This document shows positions 1 to 9,270 of a stretch of 43,817 nt of DNA, piece after piece. Both the position numbers and the translations under genes were made by a program. The notes under the pieces were generated by a model. It did no database searches. It had not been told where the DNA came from and saw only the letters and a list, made by a program, of their open reading frames with translations. Where the stretch lies: assembly GCA_004292515.1 (NCBI GenBank), contig RDXB01000052.1, positions 1 through 43,817 of the forward strand. The letters are read 5' to 3'. The stretch's first letter is position 1; each line of letters begins with the position of its first letter. This DNA is from Oscillatoriales cyanobacterium (GTDB lineage: Bacteria > Cyanobacteriota > Cyanobacteriia > CACIAM-69d).

Positions 1-57
1 TCAGCCTGTGGAGCGGATGAAGCCGACTTCGCCGCGATGAAGCAGGAAGTTTCCTGA
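1..57 (+). CDS. possible 3' end of a truncated upstream gene
   Basis: An open frame runs from the first base to a TGA at 55-57 and would encode 18 residues ending in MKQEVS. It could be the tail of a gene that begins outside the window. The fragment is too short to assign to a family, and chance is a real alternative. Confidence 0.2.
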   Translation, partial: SACGADEADFAAMKQEVS

Positions 58-630
58 TTACTGCATTTGCTAGTCAATTGCAGCAATTGTTAGTGAATTA
101 GTGACGGAGCAATCATGGAACCACTGGGGACATGGCCGCCAGATCGCATCCAGACCCAAGCCAGATTGCTAGCAATTGGGTAGGCGATCGCCCCTGCCCT
201 ATCCACCCTAGCCTGATCCCCGGAATGCTAAGAAAGTTTGCACATTCGCAACCCACCCCCGATCGCTTGACCTCGCTCAATCGGTTAGGCCGTCGGTTCG
301 ATCGCCTCAGTCGCCGCCGTAACAGATTCCCCGCACCACGTCATCGACCGATGGGAACCGGCTAAAATAGAACGCAGTCGTGCAAGATGGAGCCACACCT
401 CCCCATGCCGGCTGCTGTCATATCGATCCGCTAAATCCGCGCGTCTTGCTGCTCGTGCATGATTGCCCGTAGCTTGCATTCCCCGCTCGACAGCTCGATA
501 CTTGGCGCGACCGTGCTAAGACGGAAGCAACTCGCCCCGCGCGACTCGCTACTGTTCCGTCGCGGTCTCGCCACCTAACCGCACTCTGTCAACGATTCAC
601 TCACAGCGATCGCGCTAACCCAGACTCCAT
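58..630. other. 573-bp spacer upstream of infC
   Basis: No convincing gene is visible. Short open frames on both strands have low-complexity, Arg/Pro-rich products of the kind made by GC-rich shadow frames. A weak -10-like TAAAAT occurs near 363-368, about 270 bp before infC, without a good -35. The length leaves room for a long infC leader, which is common for this autoregulated gene, but no specific structure was identified. Confidence 0.4.
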
Positions 631-1179
631 TTGCCAATGCCACCAGTCATCGACAAACGCAAACCCGCGAATCTTCCCCCCATCAACGAAAACATCCGCT
701 TCCCTGAAGTGCGCCTCATCGATGTTGATGGTGCGCAGGTCGGAATTATCCCCACCTATGATGCGCGGCGCATGGCCGAGGAAAAAGAACTCGACCTCGT
801 GCTGATTAGCGATAAGGCTGTACCGCCCGTTTGCCGGATCATGGACTACGGCAAATACAAATTCGAGCAAGAGAAAAAAGCCCGCGAGGCCAAGAAGAAG
901 CAGCACACGGCTGACGTTAAAGAAGTCAAGATGCGCTACAAAATCGACCCGCACGACTACCAAGTGCGGATTCGGGCGGCCGAGCGCTTCCTGAAGGCTG
1001 GCGACAAGGTGAAGGCCACGATCACCTTCCGGGGTCGGGAAATTCAGCACTCTCACCTGGCCGAAACCCTCTTGCAGCAGATGATGAAGGATTTGCAAGA
1101 GGTGTCGGAAGTGCAGCAGGCTCCCAAGCGGGAAGGCCGGAATATGATGATGTTGCTGTCGCCGAAACGCGATAAGTAA
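631..1179 (+). CDS. infC: translation initiation factor IF-3
   Basis: The product binds the 30S subunit, prevents premature 50S joining and checks the start codon and initiator tRNA. The protein is about 180 residues, normal for bacterial IF-3. The N-terminal domain starts with the family block [14 protein letters not shown] Lys-rich linker ([17 protein letters not shown]) joins it to a C-terminal domain containing VKEVKMRY and the [13 protein letters not shown] block. The frame has a TAA at 616-618, so the start must be TTG at 631 or ATG at 637. Neither has a clear Shine-Dalgarno. A rare start such as TTG would fit the known use of unusual start codons in infC for autoregulation, but ATG at 637 costs only two residues. 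It appears to be monocistronic. Confidence 0.95.
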   Translation: MPMPPVIDKRKPANLPPINENIRFPEVRLIDVDGAQVGIIPTYDARRMAEEKELDLVLISDKAVPPVCRIMDYGKYKFEQEKKAREAKKKQHTADVKEVKMRYKIDPHDYQVRIRAAERFLKAGDKVKATITFRGREIQHSHLAETLLQQMMKDLQEVSEVQQAPKREGRNMMMLLSPKRDK

Positions 1180-1390
1180 TCCGCCGGCCTACGAATAGGG
1201 CGATCGCATCGACTCAGGATCCTTTGCACCAAGCGCACGCTGTCTTGAGCGCATTCCATCCTAGTCAGGGCGATCGCCATCCCCATGAATTGGCGTAGGG
1301 GCGTGCGGTCGCATGCCCCTATGTTGATCGGGGTTGATCGCCCCCGATCGCCCCCCATAAAACCGATTCAATTCCGTCACCCAGTCGTAC

Positions 1391-4300
1391 ATGGATGCCA
1401 ACTATCAGGGAACTCGAGGCGGGGCGTGGCAGCAGGTGCTGCGCTGGTTAAACCTGCGCCCCGAGGAAGGAGAACGCACCGGCCTGATGTTCGCCTTCTA
1501 CACTGCAACCACGGTGGGGTTGAGTTGGCTGGATAACAGTACGGCGGGGTTGTTTGTCGATCGCTACGGGGCGGCAGGGTTGCCCCTGATCTACGTTTGC
1601 AACGCCGTGATCGGGGCCTTGATTGGGGTTGCCTATTCGCTGATGCAAAAGGCGATTCCGTTGCGGCGGACGATCGTGATTGTGCCGTTGGTGATTGCGC
1701 TGCCCCTGGTGGCCTTCCGGGCTGGGTTGGGCATTGAGCACCTGGCGGCCTTGACGGTGTTTGTGATGCGGCTGTGGTTGGACGTGACCAATGGCCTCAA
1801 TGACATCAACACCGCCATCACTGCCAACCAGATTTTTAATATTCGGGAAATTAAGCGCACCTACCCACTGATCAGTAGTGGTGTGTTGGTGGCGGATGTG
1901 ATCAGCGGCTTTTCCCTGCCTTTTTTGCTGGCTTGGGTGGGCTTACCCAATGTGCTGCTGCTGTCGGCCCTGACGATCGCCCTTGGTGGCGGCATTTTGT
2001 TTTATTTAGGCCAAGCCTACAGTCAGGCTTTTCCCGATGCGCCCAGCCGCTACATCGAAGAATCCCAAGCCGATTCCAATCGCCGCTTGCAGGGCCCCTT
2101 GCGTAGCTATGCCAACTGGCTGGTGGCGTTTTTCATGTTGGCGCAGGTGCTGTTTTTGCTGGTGGAGTTTCAGTTTTTCGATCGCCTAGAACTCCAAAGC
2201 AAAACGGCTATGGTGGCCAGTGGCAGTGGCGATGTGGCCAGTTCGATCGCCACCTTCTTGGGGCTGTTTAATGGGGTGCTGGGCTTGGCGGAATTGCTGA
2301 CCCAATGGTTGGTGTCGAGTCGGGCGATCGAACGAATTGGGCTGTTTCGGGCAGCGGCGATTTTGCCCTCGGCAGTGCTGCTGACTGGCTCCTTGGCGCT
2401 GCTGGGCATTCCCCTGTCGTTTCAAGGCTTTTCGGGGGCTTTCCTAGGGGCGATCGGCCTGAAGTTTGCCGATGAGCTGCTACGCTACACCCTGTTTGCC
2501 AGCACCAGCCCGGTGCTCTTTCAGCCCATCCCGGATAGTGTGCGCGGCACCATACAGGCTCGTGTGCGTGGGGTGTTTGAGTCCCTGTCCACGGGGGTGA
2601 TGGGGCTGCTAATTTTGGGCATGGTCTATGTGGGCAAGCACTGGCTGCCCACCGCCTGGGTGGATGCCCAGAGCTGGATTGTGCTGGGCAGCATTGTGGG
2701 GCTGTCGGGCTTTTGGTTGGTGGCCGTGTGGGGTCTGCGATCGCGCTACATCAGTTTGTTGGTGATCAGTGCCGAACGGGGCCGTCTAGGGACGATGGAT
2801 GTGGACTCCTCCACCCTGCGCCAAGCAGTTGTCGAGGCCCTAGTGCAGCCGGGCACTACTCCCGAAGATAAGCGATCGTGCATTGAGCTGCTGAGTCGGA
2901 TTGATCCCGATCGCGCCAACGAAGTGCTCGCGCCCCTGCTCACCAGCTTCCCGACCGCCCTGCAAAAGCAAAGTTTGGAAGTGATGCTCGATCGCCCCCA
3001 AACGGACTACCTAGCCCAAGTTCGGGCCTTGATCGTGCAGCAGCCGCCGCCGGAAGTGTTGGCGGCCGCCCTCCGCTACGTTTGGATCACCGAATCCGAT
3101 CAAGACGTGCGTCATCTGCAACCCTATTTGCGGCCTGAGGTAGACCCGATGGTGCGGGGCACGGCGGCTTCGCTGATTATGCGGCGGGGGTCGGCGGGTC
3201 AAAAGGCCGAAGCCACCAACAGTTTGCGGCGGATGCTGACTAGCAGCGATGTGCGCGAACGGGTGATGGGCTGTCGGGCCTTGGGTGAGGCAGCCTATTT
3301 GCAAGCCCTGCGGCTCTACGTGCCTGATCTGTTGCAGGATACCTCGGTGGAAGTGCGCTGTGCTCTGCTGGAGGTGATTGCCTCGGCCAAGCTGGAGGAC
3401 TATTATCCGGCGCTACTGCGGGGTTTGAACTACAAAACTACCCGGGAAGCGGCCCTGCGCGGCTTGACCAAGCTGGAGCATGAGGTGCTGCCGATGCTGG
3501 TGGAGTTGGCGGAGGATTGCCACAAGCCCGATTTGATGCGGATGCAGGCCTGGGGGGCGATCGGGCGGATTGCCACTTCCGAAGCCCTGGATATTTTGGT
3601 GTCGCGGCTGCTGGTGTCCTGGGGGGCCACGCGCCAAACGATTATGCGGACGCTGCTGAAGCTGCCCGATGACGCGGGGATTGAGGGCGTGTTGCGGCGG
3701 ATGGGTCGCAGCGGCGTGGAAATGGCGATCGACCAAGAGCTGCGCTACATCGGGCAATTGGCGGCGGCCCTGGTGGACTTGCCCGAATCGGCGGTGGCTG
3801 GGCGTGAGGCGGATTTGCTGCGCCAGTCCCTGCGCGACTCGATTCAGGATGCCCACGATCGCCTGTTTTCGCTGATGAAGTTCCTCTACCCGATCGGCTC
3901 CATCCAGGCCGCCTCGTTCAATATTCGATCGGGGTCGCGGGAGTCGGTGGCTCGGGGGCTGGAGATTTTGGATAACACCCTGGATATTCCTAGCAAGCGG
4001 GCGGTGTTGGGGATTCTGGATTCGGTGACCGATCGCGATCGACTAGCGGCGGTGAATGATTTGGTCACCTACGAATCATTGGCCCCGCGCGATCGGGTAC
4101 GTCGCCTGCTCGATCTGCGCCATTTCCTGTCTGATTGGCCCCTGGCTTGTTGCTTCCACCTGGCCAGGGCAGTGCGCTGGAGCCTGACCACTGACCAAAC
4201 CCTGGCCTGTTTGCGCCATCCCCGAGGGTTTGTGCGGGAGGCGGTGTTGGCCTATCTGTCGATGGCATCCCAGCGGATGTTGATTGAGATTTTGCCTCGG

Positions 4301-4411
4301 ATGGTGCAAGATCCCGATCGCCTAGTGCTAGCCCAAGTCACCCAGTTGTCCCAGAGCTTGGGCGTGGCGCTCCCGGCAACGGCGACGGAACGGGCTGACC
4401 CGCGATCGTGA
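1391..4411 (+). CDS. ATP/ADP-translocase-like (Npt/MFS-type) membrane transporter with C-terminal HEAT repeats
   Basis: This is a 1006-residue protein of two parts. Residues 1 to about 440 are strongly hydrophobic with about 12 membrane spans. They resemble the nucleotide-transporter (TLC/Npt1) family within the MFS-like fold, for example the WLDVTNGLNDINTAITANQIF segment. Residues from about 470 to 1000 are soluble, helical and Leu/Arg-rich, with repeated ALL-x-RL-like units typical of HEAT repeats (EVRCALLEVIASAKLEDYY, PMVRGTAASLIMRR). The HEAT part is probably a cytoplasmic scaffold. The substrate cannot be read from the sequence; nucleotides are only the family prototype. A single-domain cyclic-nucleotide-binding protein follows 165 bp downstream on the same strand, suggesting a functional link. 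Confidence 0.8.
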   Translation: MDANYQGTRGGAWQQVLRWLNLRPEEGERTGLMFAFYTATTVGLSWLDNSTAGLFVDRYGAAGLPLIYVCNAVIGALIGVAYSLMQKAIPLRRTIVIVPLVIALPLVAFRAGLGIEHLAALTVFVMRLWLDVTNGLNDINTAITANQIFNIREIKRTYPLISSGVLVADVISGFSLPFLLAWVGLPNVLLLSALTIALGGGILFYLGQAYSQAFPDAPSRYIEESQADSNRRLQGPLRSYANWLVAFFMLAQVLFLLVEFQFFDRLELQSKTAMVASGSGDVASSIATFLGLFNGVLGLAELLTQWLVSSRAIERIGLFRAAAILPSAVLLTGSLALLGIPLSFQGFSGAFLGAIGLKFADELLRYTLFASTSPVLFQPIPDSVRGTIQARVRGVFESLSTGVMGLLILGMVYVGKHWLPTAWVDAQSWIVLGSIVGLSGFWLVAVWGLRSRYISLLVISAERGRLGTMDVDSSTLRQAVVEALVQPGTTPEDKRSCIELLSRIDPDRANEVLAPLLTSFPTALQKQSLEVMLDRPQTDYLAQVRALIVQQPPPEVLAAALRYVWITESDQDVRHLQPYLRPEVDPMVRGTAASLIMRRGSAGQKAEATNSLRRMLTSSDVRERVMGCRALGEAAYLQALRLYVPDLLQDTSVEVRCALLEVIASAKLEDYYPALLRGLNYKTTREAALRGLTKLEHEVLPMLVELAEDCHKPDLMRMQAWGAIGRIATSEALDILVSRLLVSWGATRQTIMRTLLKLPDDAGIEGVLRRMGRSGVEMAIDQELRYIGQLAAALVDLPESAVAGREADLLRQSLRDSIQDAHDRLFSLMKFLYPIGSIQAASFNIRSGSRESVARGLEILDNTLDIPSKRAVLGILDSVTDRDRLAAVNDLVTYESLAPRDRVRRLLDLRHFLSDWPLACCFHLARAVRWSLTTDQTLACLRHPRGFVREAVLAYLSMASQRMLIEILPRMVQDPDRLVLAQVTQLSQSLGVALPATATERADPRS

Positions 4412-4576
4412 CCCGTCTCCCCCCTCGCCACTCCCCCAAAGCGGGATAAGATAGCGGGGTATTCGGACGACTCAAGCCCCCTTTGAATCTTCAGAATTGC
4501 CCTCGCGGTGCATCAACCTGCTTTGAGCCATTGACCGCCAGGGGCCCGTTGCTCGATCCACTGCGCCTAGCCGCTC

Positions 4577-5044
4577 ATGCTCACTAGCGTCGATCGCCTG
4601 CTGTTTATCCGCGAAGTCCCGATCTTTAAAGAACTGCGCGATGAGTTTCTCGTGCGGCTAGCCTCCTGTATGGATGAGCTTTCGTTTCCATCCAAGCAAA
4701 CCATTTTTACCCAAGGCCAAGAGGGACGATCGCTCTACATTGTCGTCTCCGGGCGGGTGCGGGTGCATATTGGTGACCGCGATTTGGCCCACCTGGGCAA
4801 AGGGTCGTTTTTCGGGGAAATGTCGCTGTTTGATGCGGAACCGCGATCGGCTTCGGTCACCACGATCGAACCCTGCGAATGTTTGATGTTGACCCAGCAG
4901 CAGCTCTACGATGCGATCGACGAAACCCCAGATATTGCCGTGAATGTGATTCGTCTGTTGTCGCGCCGCATTCGGGAGTTAAACCAAAAGCTGAATGCCT
5001 CGCGTGACCTGGATGGCAAGTCACCCACCATGTCGAGCAATTAG
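4577..5044 (+). CDS. small cyclic-nucleotide-binding (Crp-type sensor) domain protein
   Basis: The 155-residue protein consists almost entirely of one cNMP-binding beta-roll. The phosphate-binding cassette is present as FGEMSLFDAEPRSASVTT, which keeps the Gly-Glu pair and the Arg-Ser-Ala that contact the cyclic phosphate in CRP-like proteins. The early part (LRDEFLVRLASCMDELSFPSKQTIFTQGQEG) matches the fold's entry strands. There is no DNA-binding helix-turn-helix after the C-helix, so it is not a transcription factor of the CRP type. The ligand (cAMP or cGMP) is not certain. It follows the HEAT-repeat transporter and may be its regulatory partner. Confidence 0.85.
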   Translation: MLTSVDRLLFIREVPIFKELRDEFLVRLASCMDELSFPSKQTIFTQGQEGRSLYIVVSGRVRVHIGDRDLAHLGKGSFFGEMSLFDAEPRSASVTTIEPCECLMLTQQQLYDAIDETPDIAVNVIRLLSRRIRELNQKLNASRDLDGKSPTMSSN

Positions 5045-5401
5045 CGCGTAGTCAAAAACGAGTAGTTAAAGGCGTTATTGAATCCAGTAGCCAAAAGGCC
5101 AGTAGCCAAAAGGGGCTGAAGTCCCCGGCTGTTGGCGATCGCGTCGCGTTGACCGTCAGGATTTCAACCCCTTGTTCTAGTGCTGTCACCAGCTTAAAGA
5201 TGTTGGCTTAAAAGTTAGTCCATCAGTGATCCAGTCCAGTAGTCCAGTAGTAGCACAACTGCTCTAATTCACTGGGTTAATCATTTTTTTCGAGCTTGAT
5301 TTTTCTGAATTTCAAGCTCTGATAACCCAGCGTATTAGTCTAGGAGCACTACTACTAGCTGGTACTCCTAGACTATTTTGATTGGTTGCGTTACTCGATC
5401 A
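5045..5401. other. spacer rich in short repeats
   Basis: There is no gene here. The spacer holds two tandem 15-bp units (CAGTAGCCAAAAGGS) around 5081-5113. It also has a decayed copy of the palindromic repeat at 5110-5126 (AAGGGGCTGAAGTCCCC), which faces an AGGATTTCAACCCCTTG arm at 5158-5174 and could form an imperfect hairpin. The left arm of the long inverted repeat is at 5256-5281. Confidence 0.6.
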
Positions 5402-5478
5402 TTAGGGGGCAAGGGGCTTAAGCCCCTTGTCTAACATGATTGATTTCGCACAATTAACCCAGTGAATTAGAGCAGTTG
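5256..5478. repeat. perfect 26-bp inverted repeat bracketing a palindromic-repeat copy
   Basis: Bases 5256-5281 are the exact reverse complement of 5453-5478, and weaker matching continues outward. The right arm forms part of the 3' coding region of the minus-strand membrane protein. A diverged third copy of the arm lies at about 22,582-22,606, also next to a palindromic-repeat copy, so the arm belongs to an extended repeat unit. The arrangement looks like two units inserted in opposite orientation. Confidence 0.75.
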
Positions 5479-6052
5479 CATCACTACCAGCCCAGCGCAT
5501 TAGTTTAGATGCTGCTGAGCTGCGATCGCGCCAGGCCACATTGCGCCCACAGAGACCCAGCAGACTTGTGCTCAACACCAGTTTCAAGGTTTCTAAGCCA
5601 AAGTAGCTGCCGTGCAGCAGTTTCATACTGACGGGCAGGGCGATCGGTGCGGGTTCAGCCCAAGATAGGGATGCGCCCAAGCCGGCCATAATCGGGGTGA
5701 GCCAATAGGTTTGAATGAGGGCAATGGCTAGGAGCAGAGCGGCGATCGCCACCAGCAGCCGTTCGCCCAGGCGGCCCATTTCGTGACGGTAACCGAGGGC
5801 GATCGACCCGGCCAAGACCAGCGCGGCAGCGACTAGGCCAACCCGATTGACACTACCTAACAACAGCAAACCGACGGGTGCAAAGTCAGCCCGCTCCATC
5901 ATGCCGCCCAAATAGAGGGCTGGCATAGCGGCTAAGTCGATCGCTAGGCTCGCACCCAGCCACAACAGCAGCGCGATCGCGATCGTTGTTTTCCAGGCCG
6001 ATCGCCCCAAGCTCGACTGATGTACCGATCCAGGATTGAGTTCGGAATTCAT
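5402..6052 (-). CDS. hypothetical membrane protein (possibly DUF4149-like) with a repeat-derived C-terminus
   Basis: The product is about 216 residues with four hydrophobic segments (roughly residues 22-45, 58-85, 95-122 and 135-160 of the chosen form), so it is an integral membrane protein. The segment LYLGGMMERADFAPVG resembles the DUF4149/TMEM205-like family, but this is tentative. The start at 6052 was chosen because AGGAG lies 11 bases upstream. An in-frame ATG at 6097 would add 15 residues. The last residues, including [11 protein letters not shown] and the preceding NCAKSI part, are encoded by the dispersed palindromic repeat and its flank, so the original C-terminus was replaced or extended. 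Function unknown. Confidence 0.6.
   Translation of the reverse strand: MNSELNPGSVHQSSLGRSAWKTTIAIALLLWLGASLAIDLAAMPALYLGGMMERADFAPVGLLLLGSVNRVGLVAAALVLAGSIALGYRHEMGRLGERLLVAIAALLLAIALIQTYWLTPIMAGLGASLSWAEPAPIALPVSMKLLHGSYFGLETLKLVLSTSLLGLCGRNVAWRDRSSAASKLMRWAGSDATALIHWVNCAKSIMLDKGLKPLAP
5410..5429. repeat. palindromic interspersed repeat, perfect copy
   Basis: This is the exact 20-bp palindrome CAAGGGGCTTAAGCCCCTTG. It lies inside the 3' end of the minus-strand membrane-protein gene, where it encodes KGLKPL immediately before the stop codon. Confidence 0.9.
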
Positions 6053-6291
6053 ATCGCGATCATCTCCTAAACGTCCCACTTCTAGACTAGAGATCACCAG
6101 TCATCGGTGCAGGCTTTATCTCGGTTTTGCAGGATTTAAACACGAAACTTAAACCGCCGGAGTAGGCTGATTTTCAGCGATGCGATTGCCACTGAATCAT
6201 GGCACCTGAACCCGGATTCGTAGGAATTTTTTCAGGATCTTCAGCGCGATCGAGCTGCTGAAAATTGGGAAGGGCGGACTGCAATTTCATC

Positions 6292-6437
6292 AGGACTTAC
6301 GCAAAACCTCAATTGTCCTCATCTCCCAACCCCTGCTCCCAGAACGGTAGAAGGGAGGCAGCATCATTTGGGTTCTCCTCGCCCAACTTGGAAGAGGGTC
6401 TTGGGATAAGGGTTCTAGACAGTCCTGCGTAAGTCCT
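6292..6437. mobile_element. 146-bp MITE-like element with 12-bp terminal inverted repeats
   Basis: AGGACTTACGCA at 6292-6303 is repeated as TGCGTAAGTCCT at 6426-6437, a perfect 12-bp inverted pair. The interior is non-coding, with C-rich then G-rich tracts that can fold back. AGGACTTACGCA resembles ends of insertion-sequence-derived miniature elements common in filamentous cyanobacteria (from memory, not searched). No clear target-site duplication is visible. It sits in the spacer between the membrane protein and cruP. Confidence 0.7.
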
Positions 6438-6666
6438 AATTTGTATTACGAGATTGGTATCGAGATTGGTATTACGAGTTTTCGATGATTAACCCAGGAA
6501 TCCTTCCTTGGACATCCTCCCCAGCTGATCGGCGTGGGAATTGCGACCCTAGCCCAACAACCAAAGCGGGGCTTGTACCCGTTTTTTGATCAGCTCCTAT
6601 CACCGCAACTCAGGATTCCTGGGTGGTACGTTGTCGCTCCCTTCGGCTTGTCTTGGCCGTGCTTGC

Positions 6667-8277
6667 CTAGCCGTGCCAGTCGTTGCCGGAACCGTAGCGC
6701 CAAGCGGATCGCTGCGGTTCATCTGTTTGCCATGCCCAGCGATCGCCCATGTGATACAGCCCCAAGGCCAAGTAGTGGCGCATCCACCCCACCAGGGACG
6801 GTAAACCCAGTTGTGGAATCAGTTGAGCCACAAGCAGCGGGTGGGCGATCGCGACGCGGGCTAATGTGAGGGAGAGGGCGGGAAATTGCACCACATCTTG
6901 CAAAAAGGGGCGCAAGACCTGATCGCCCGCTGCGGCCATTTCGCCAAAAACGGCATCGAGCAAGCGGTTAATGCGATCGGGCGGTAGTTGTTGGTTCACG
7001 CCAACGCGCATGGCTTGCTGAAACAACCAAGTTACGGACAAATTCGGCTGGTAGGGCAAGAGGGCTGCGAGGGCGGAGAGATTGAGTTGATCGGTTTTCA
7101 GGGCCGTTTCGATACCCGTGAGCAGGCGATCGAGGTGGCGCAACAGAGCACCAAACCCACCGAAACTGAGGGGCGATTGCAGGCCGCTGCTGTCGCCAAT
7201 GAACAAGAGGCGATCGACCGGGGGCTGGAGCGGGCTGTTGCGAAAGGCCGGAAACACGCCAAACAATGCCCGCTGAAACGTCAAGCCCGCCAAGGACTCC
7301 AGCCCCTGGTAGGCCGGGAGCAACTGAAAGTAGTCGTCAAAGACCTCGCGTAGGCTGGGGCGGCTGGGGTGCGCGTCGCCATAGCAGAACAGGTAGGTGG
7401 TGCGGCTGGTTCCGGCGGGGAAGGCTTCCCAAAAATATTGCCGCTGGTTGTCGATGCCGGTGGTGGTGGCGATCAGGTCGGCGGTGTCGTTGTGGGGGTA
7501 GCCGCTGGCGCAGGTTCCCACCACCAAGCACACGCCGTCGGGGCGGGTTGTGCCGCGTGTTTGCCGAACGATCGGGGATTGGTGACCCATTGCGTCGAGC
7601 ACAAGGCGGGCGGTCAGGACGATCGGCTCATCCTGCGCTATCCAATCACCAAAGGCCGCGCCGCCACCTGCGCCCCCGGCTCCCGGCGTTGCGATCTTGA
7701 TTGCCCTGGCCTGGACGATCGCCCGATCGGGATGGATCGTCAGGGTCTCAAACTGAGTATTTTCGAGCAACAGTCCGCCGGCCGCCAGGAATTTGGCCCG
7801 CAGGATCGCAATTAGCCGAGCCGGACTCACGCCCAGGTTCAAAACGTCGCGCACCCAGCGATCGGGCCCGCCCGCGAAGGCAATCCGCACCGGGTTGAAC
7901 TCTGAGCCGATCGCGCTGGCCAGTTCATCCGCCGTCAGCAACCCTCGATCGACCAACACCGCCAGCTCCGATCGGGAAATATTCCAGTCCTGGTCGCGCC
8001 CTTGCAGCCGGCCCCGCTCCACCAGCGCCACCCGTGCGCCACCCTGGGCCAGGGCTGTGGCCAGCACGATTCCCAGGGTTCCCCCCAAGACCACCACATC
8101 AACGGCCATTCCAACTGCCGAATCAGCCGGGATAGCAGCGGTTTGTGACGATTTGTAAAGTACCTGGGGTGGGGGCGCAACCCCTTCCCGTAGTTGCTGC
8201 CACAGTCGATCGGCGTGATCGAGACCCGCCAATGGATTGCCGGGGATGGTGGAAAGGATTTCGGCGGTTAAACTCAT
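6667..8277 (-). CDS. cruP: lycopene cyclase paralogue CruP, FAD-dependent
   Basis: This is a 536-residue flavoprotein. The N-terminal half has the dinucleotide-binding strand-turn-helix DVVVLGGTLGIVLATALAQGG and an acidic end at ALVERG. It is followed by the CruA/CruP signature RDQDWNISRSEL. The stretches FNPVRIAFAGGPDRWVRDVL, LNLGVSPARLI, GVCLVVGTCASGY and the C-terminal FIGDSSGLQSPLSFGGFGA match CruP of cyanobacteria and plants. CruP is associated with carotenoid metabolism and limiting beta-carotene epoxide under oxygen stress in plants; its exact reaction in cyanobacteria is unsettled. The ATG at 8277 (MSLTAEILSTIPGNP) was preferred over the upstream in-frame start at 8352 on similarity to the family's usual N-terminus. 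Confidence 0.88.
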   Translation of the reverse strand: MSLTAEILSTIPGNPLAGLDHADRLWQQLREGVAPPPQVLYKSSQTAAIPADSAVGMAVDVVVLGGTLGIVLATALAQGGARVALVERGRLQGRDQDWNISRSELAVLVDRGLLTADELASAIGSEFNPVRIAFAGGPDRWVRDVLNLGVSPARLIAILRAKFLAAGGLLLENTQFETLTIHPDRAIVQARAIKIATPGAGGAGGGAAFGDWIAQDEPIVLTARLVLDAMGHQSPIVRQTRGTTRPDGVCLVVGTCASGYPHNDTADLIATTTGIDNQRQYFWEAFPAGTSRTTYLFCYGDAHPSRPSLREVFDDYFQLLPAYQGLESLAGLTFQRALFGVFPAFRNSPLQPPVDRLLFIGDSSGLQSPLSFGGFGALLRHLDRLLTGIETALKTDQLNLSALAALLPYQPNLSVTWLFQQAMRVGVNQQLPPDRINRLLDAVFGEMAAAGDQVLRPFLQDVVQFPALSLTLARVAIAHPLLVAQLIPQLGLPSLVGWMRHYLALGLYHMGDRWAWQTDEPQRSAWRYGSGNDWHG

Positions 8278-8426
8278 AACGAGCGGGATGGGAAAACGCG
8301 CTAGGTGGTTTTCGATCCTAGCGAATCCCCCAGATCGTGGCTGGCTAATCATGGCTGACCGATCGCAAAGGGATCGACAAGATTGGCAGCAAGGTTTTCA
8401 ACGGGCAACTTTTGGGTGGAACATCC

Positions 8427-9173
8427 ATGGCTGGTGTGAGGTCCGGTTCGGCTTCGGCGGCGATCGTGCAACTGCGCGATGTGGTGAAGATCTACAACCG
8501 CAGTCAACGCGGCTTGTTGGGCGCGAATTTGCGGGTTGATCGTGGGGAGTTTGTGCTGATTACGGGCGCATCTGGCGCGGGCAAATCCACCCTGCTAAAG
8601 CTGCTCTATGGCGAAGAACTGGTCGATCGCGGATCAGTGACCGTTGAGGGCCACGAGGTCAGTGAGCTTAACCGCCGCCAGTTGGCCATGCTACGCCGCC
8701 AGATTGGCATCGTTTTCCAAGACTACAAACTGATTCCTCGGCGCACAGTGGCAGAAAATATTGCCTTTGTGCTGCTGGCTCAGGGCTATTCCCAAGCAGA
8801 AATTCGGCGGCGGCTGACTCCGGCCCTGCGATTGGTGGGGCTGCTGCACAAGGCGGATCATTTCCCGGAGCAACTGTCGGGCGGCGAACAGCAGCGGGCT
8901 AGTATTGCCCGGGCAATTGTGAGCACCCCGCCCTTGATTTTGGCCGATGAGCCAACGGGCAACTTAGATGGGGACAATTCACAGCAAATCATCTCGATTT
9001 TGGAACGGCTGAATGAGTTTGGGTCCACCACGATCGTCACGACCCACGATGAACTCTGGGTGCGACGCAGCCATCACCGGGTATTGCAACTGAATGAGGG
9101 CAAGCTCTATGAAGTGCGTCCTGCCGGCAATCGCCTGAGCGATCGCCCGGCTCCGGCGGTCTGGTTAGGCTAG
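8427..9173 (+). CDS. ftsE: FtsE-type ABC transporter ATP-binding protein
   Basis: The protein is 248 residues and has every ABC ATPase motif: Walker [10 protein letters not shown], the Q-loop region [11 protein letters not shown], signature LSGGEQQ, Walker [10 protein letters not shown] and a switch histidine in [19 protein letters not shown] is typical of FtsE, which acts with the membrane protein FtsX to activate cell-wall hydrolases at the septum. No ftsX lies nearby, so the partner must be encoded elsewhere. ATG at 8427 was chosen over an in-frame TTG at 8412. The gene is divergent from cruP, with about 150 bp between their starts. Confidence 0.85.
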   Translation: MAGVRSGSASAAIVQLRDVVKIYNRSQRGLLGANLRVDRGEFVLITGASGAGKSTLLKLLYGEELVDRGSVTVEGHEVSELNRRQLAMLRRQIGIVFQDYKLIPRRTVAENIAFVLLAQGYSQAEIRRRLTPALRLVGLLHKADHFPEQLSGGEQQRASIARAIVSTPPLILADEPTGNLDGDNSQQIISILERLNEFGSTTIVTTHDELWVRRSHHRVLQLNEGKLYEVRPAGNRLSDRPAPAVWLG

Positions 9174-9190
9174 GACGGATTCACCAACTC

Positions 9191-9232
9191 CAGTGATCAG
9201 GCCCCAGTGATCAGGCCCCAAGGATCAAGCCC
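9191..9232. repeat. 14-bp tandem repeat, three units
   Basis: Two identical units CAGTGATCAGGCCC (9191-9204, 9205-9218) and a variant CAAGGATCAAGCCC (9219-9232) lie just after the ftsE stop, between two convergent genes. Confidence 0.8.
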
Positions 9233-9270
9233 CGGTCATAAATTCTGGAAGTCAACTCTGGAAATCAATT

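Noticed and set aside
5410-5429. Palindrome as a rho-independent terminator
   Set aside because: The hairpin is strong but no U-tract follows at this or the other perfect copies, and two copies lie inside a coding sequence.
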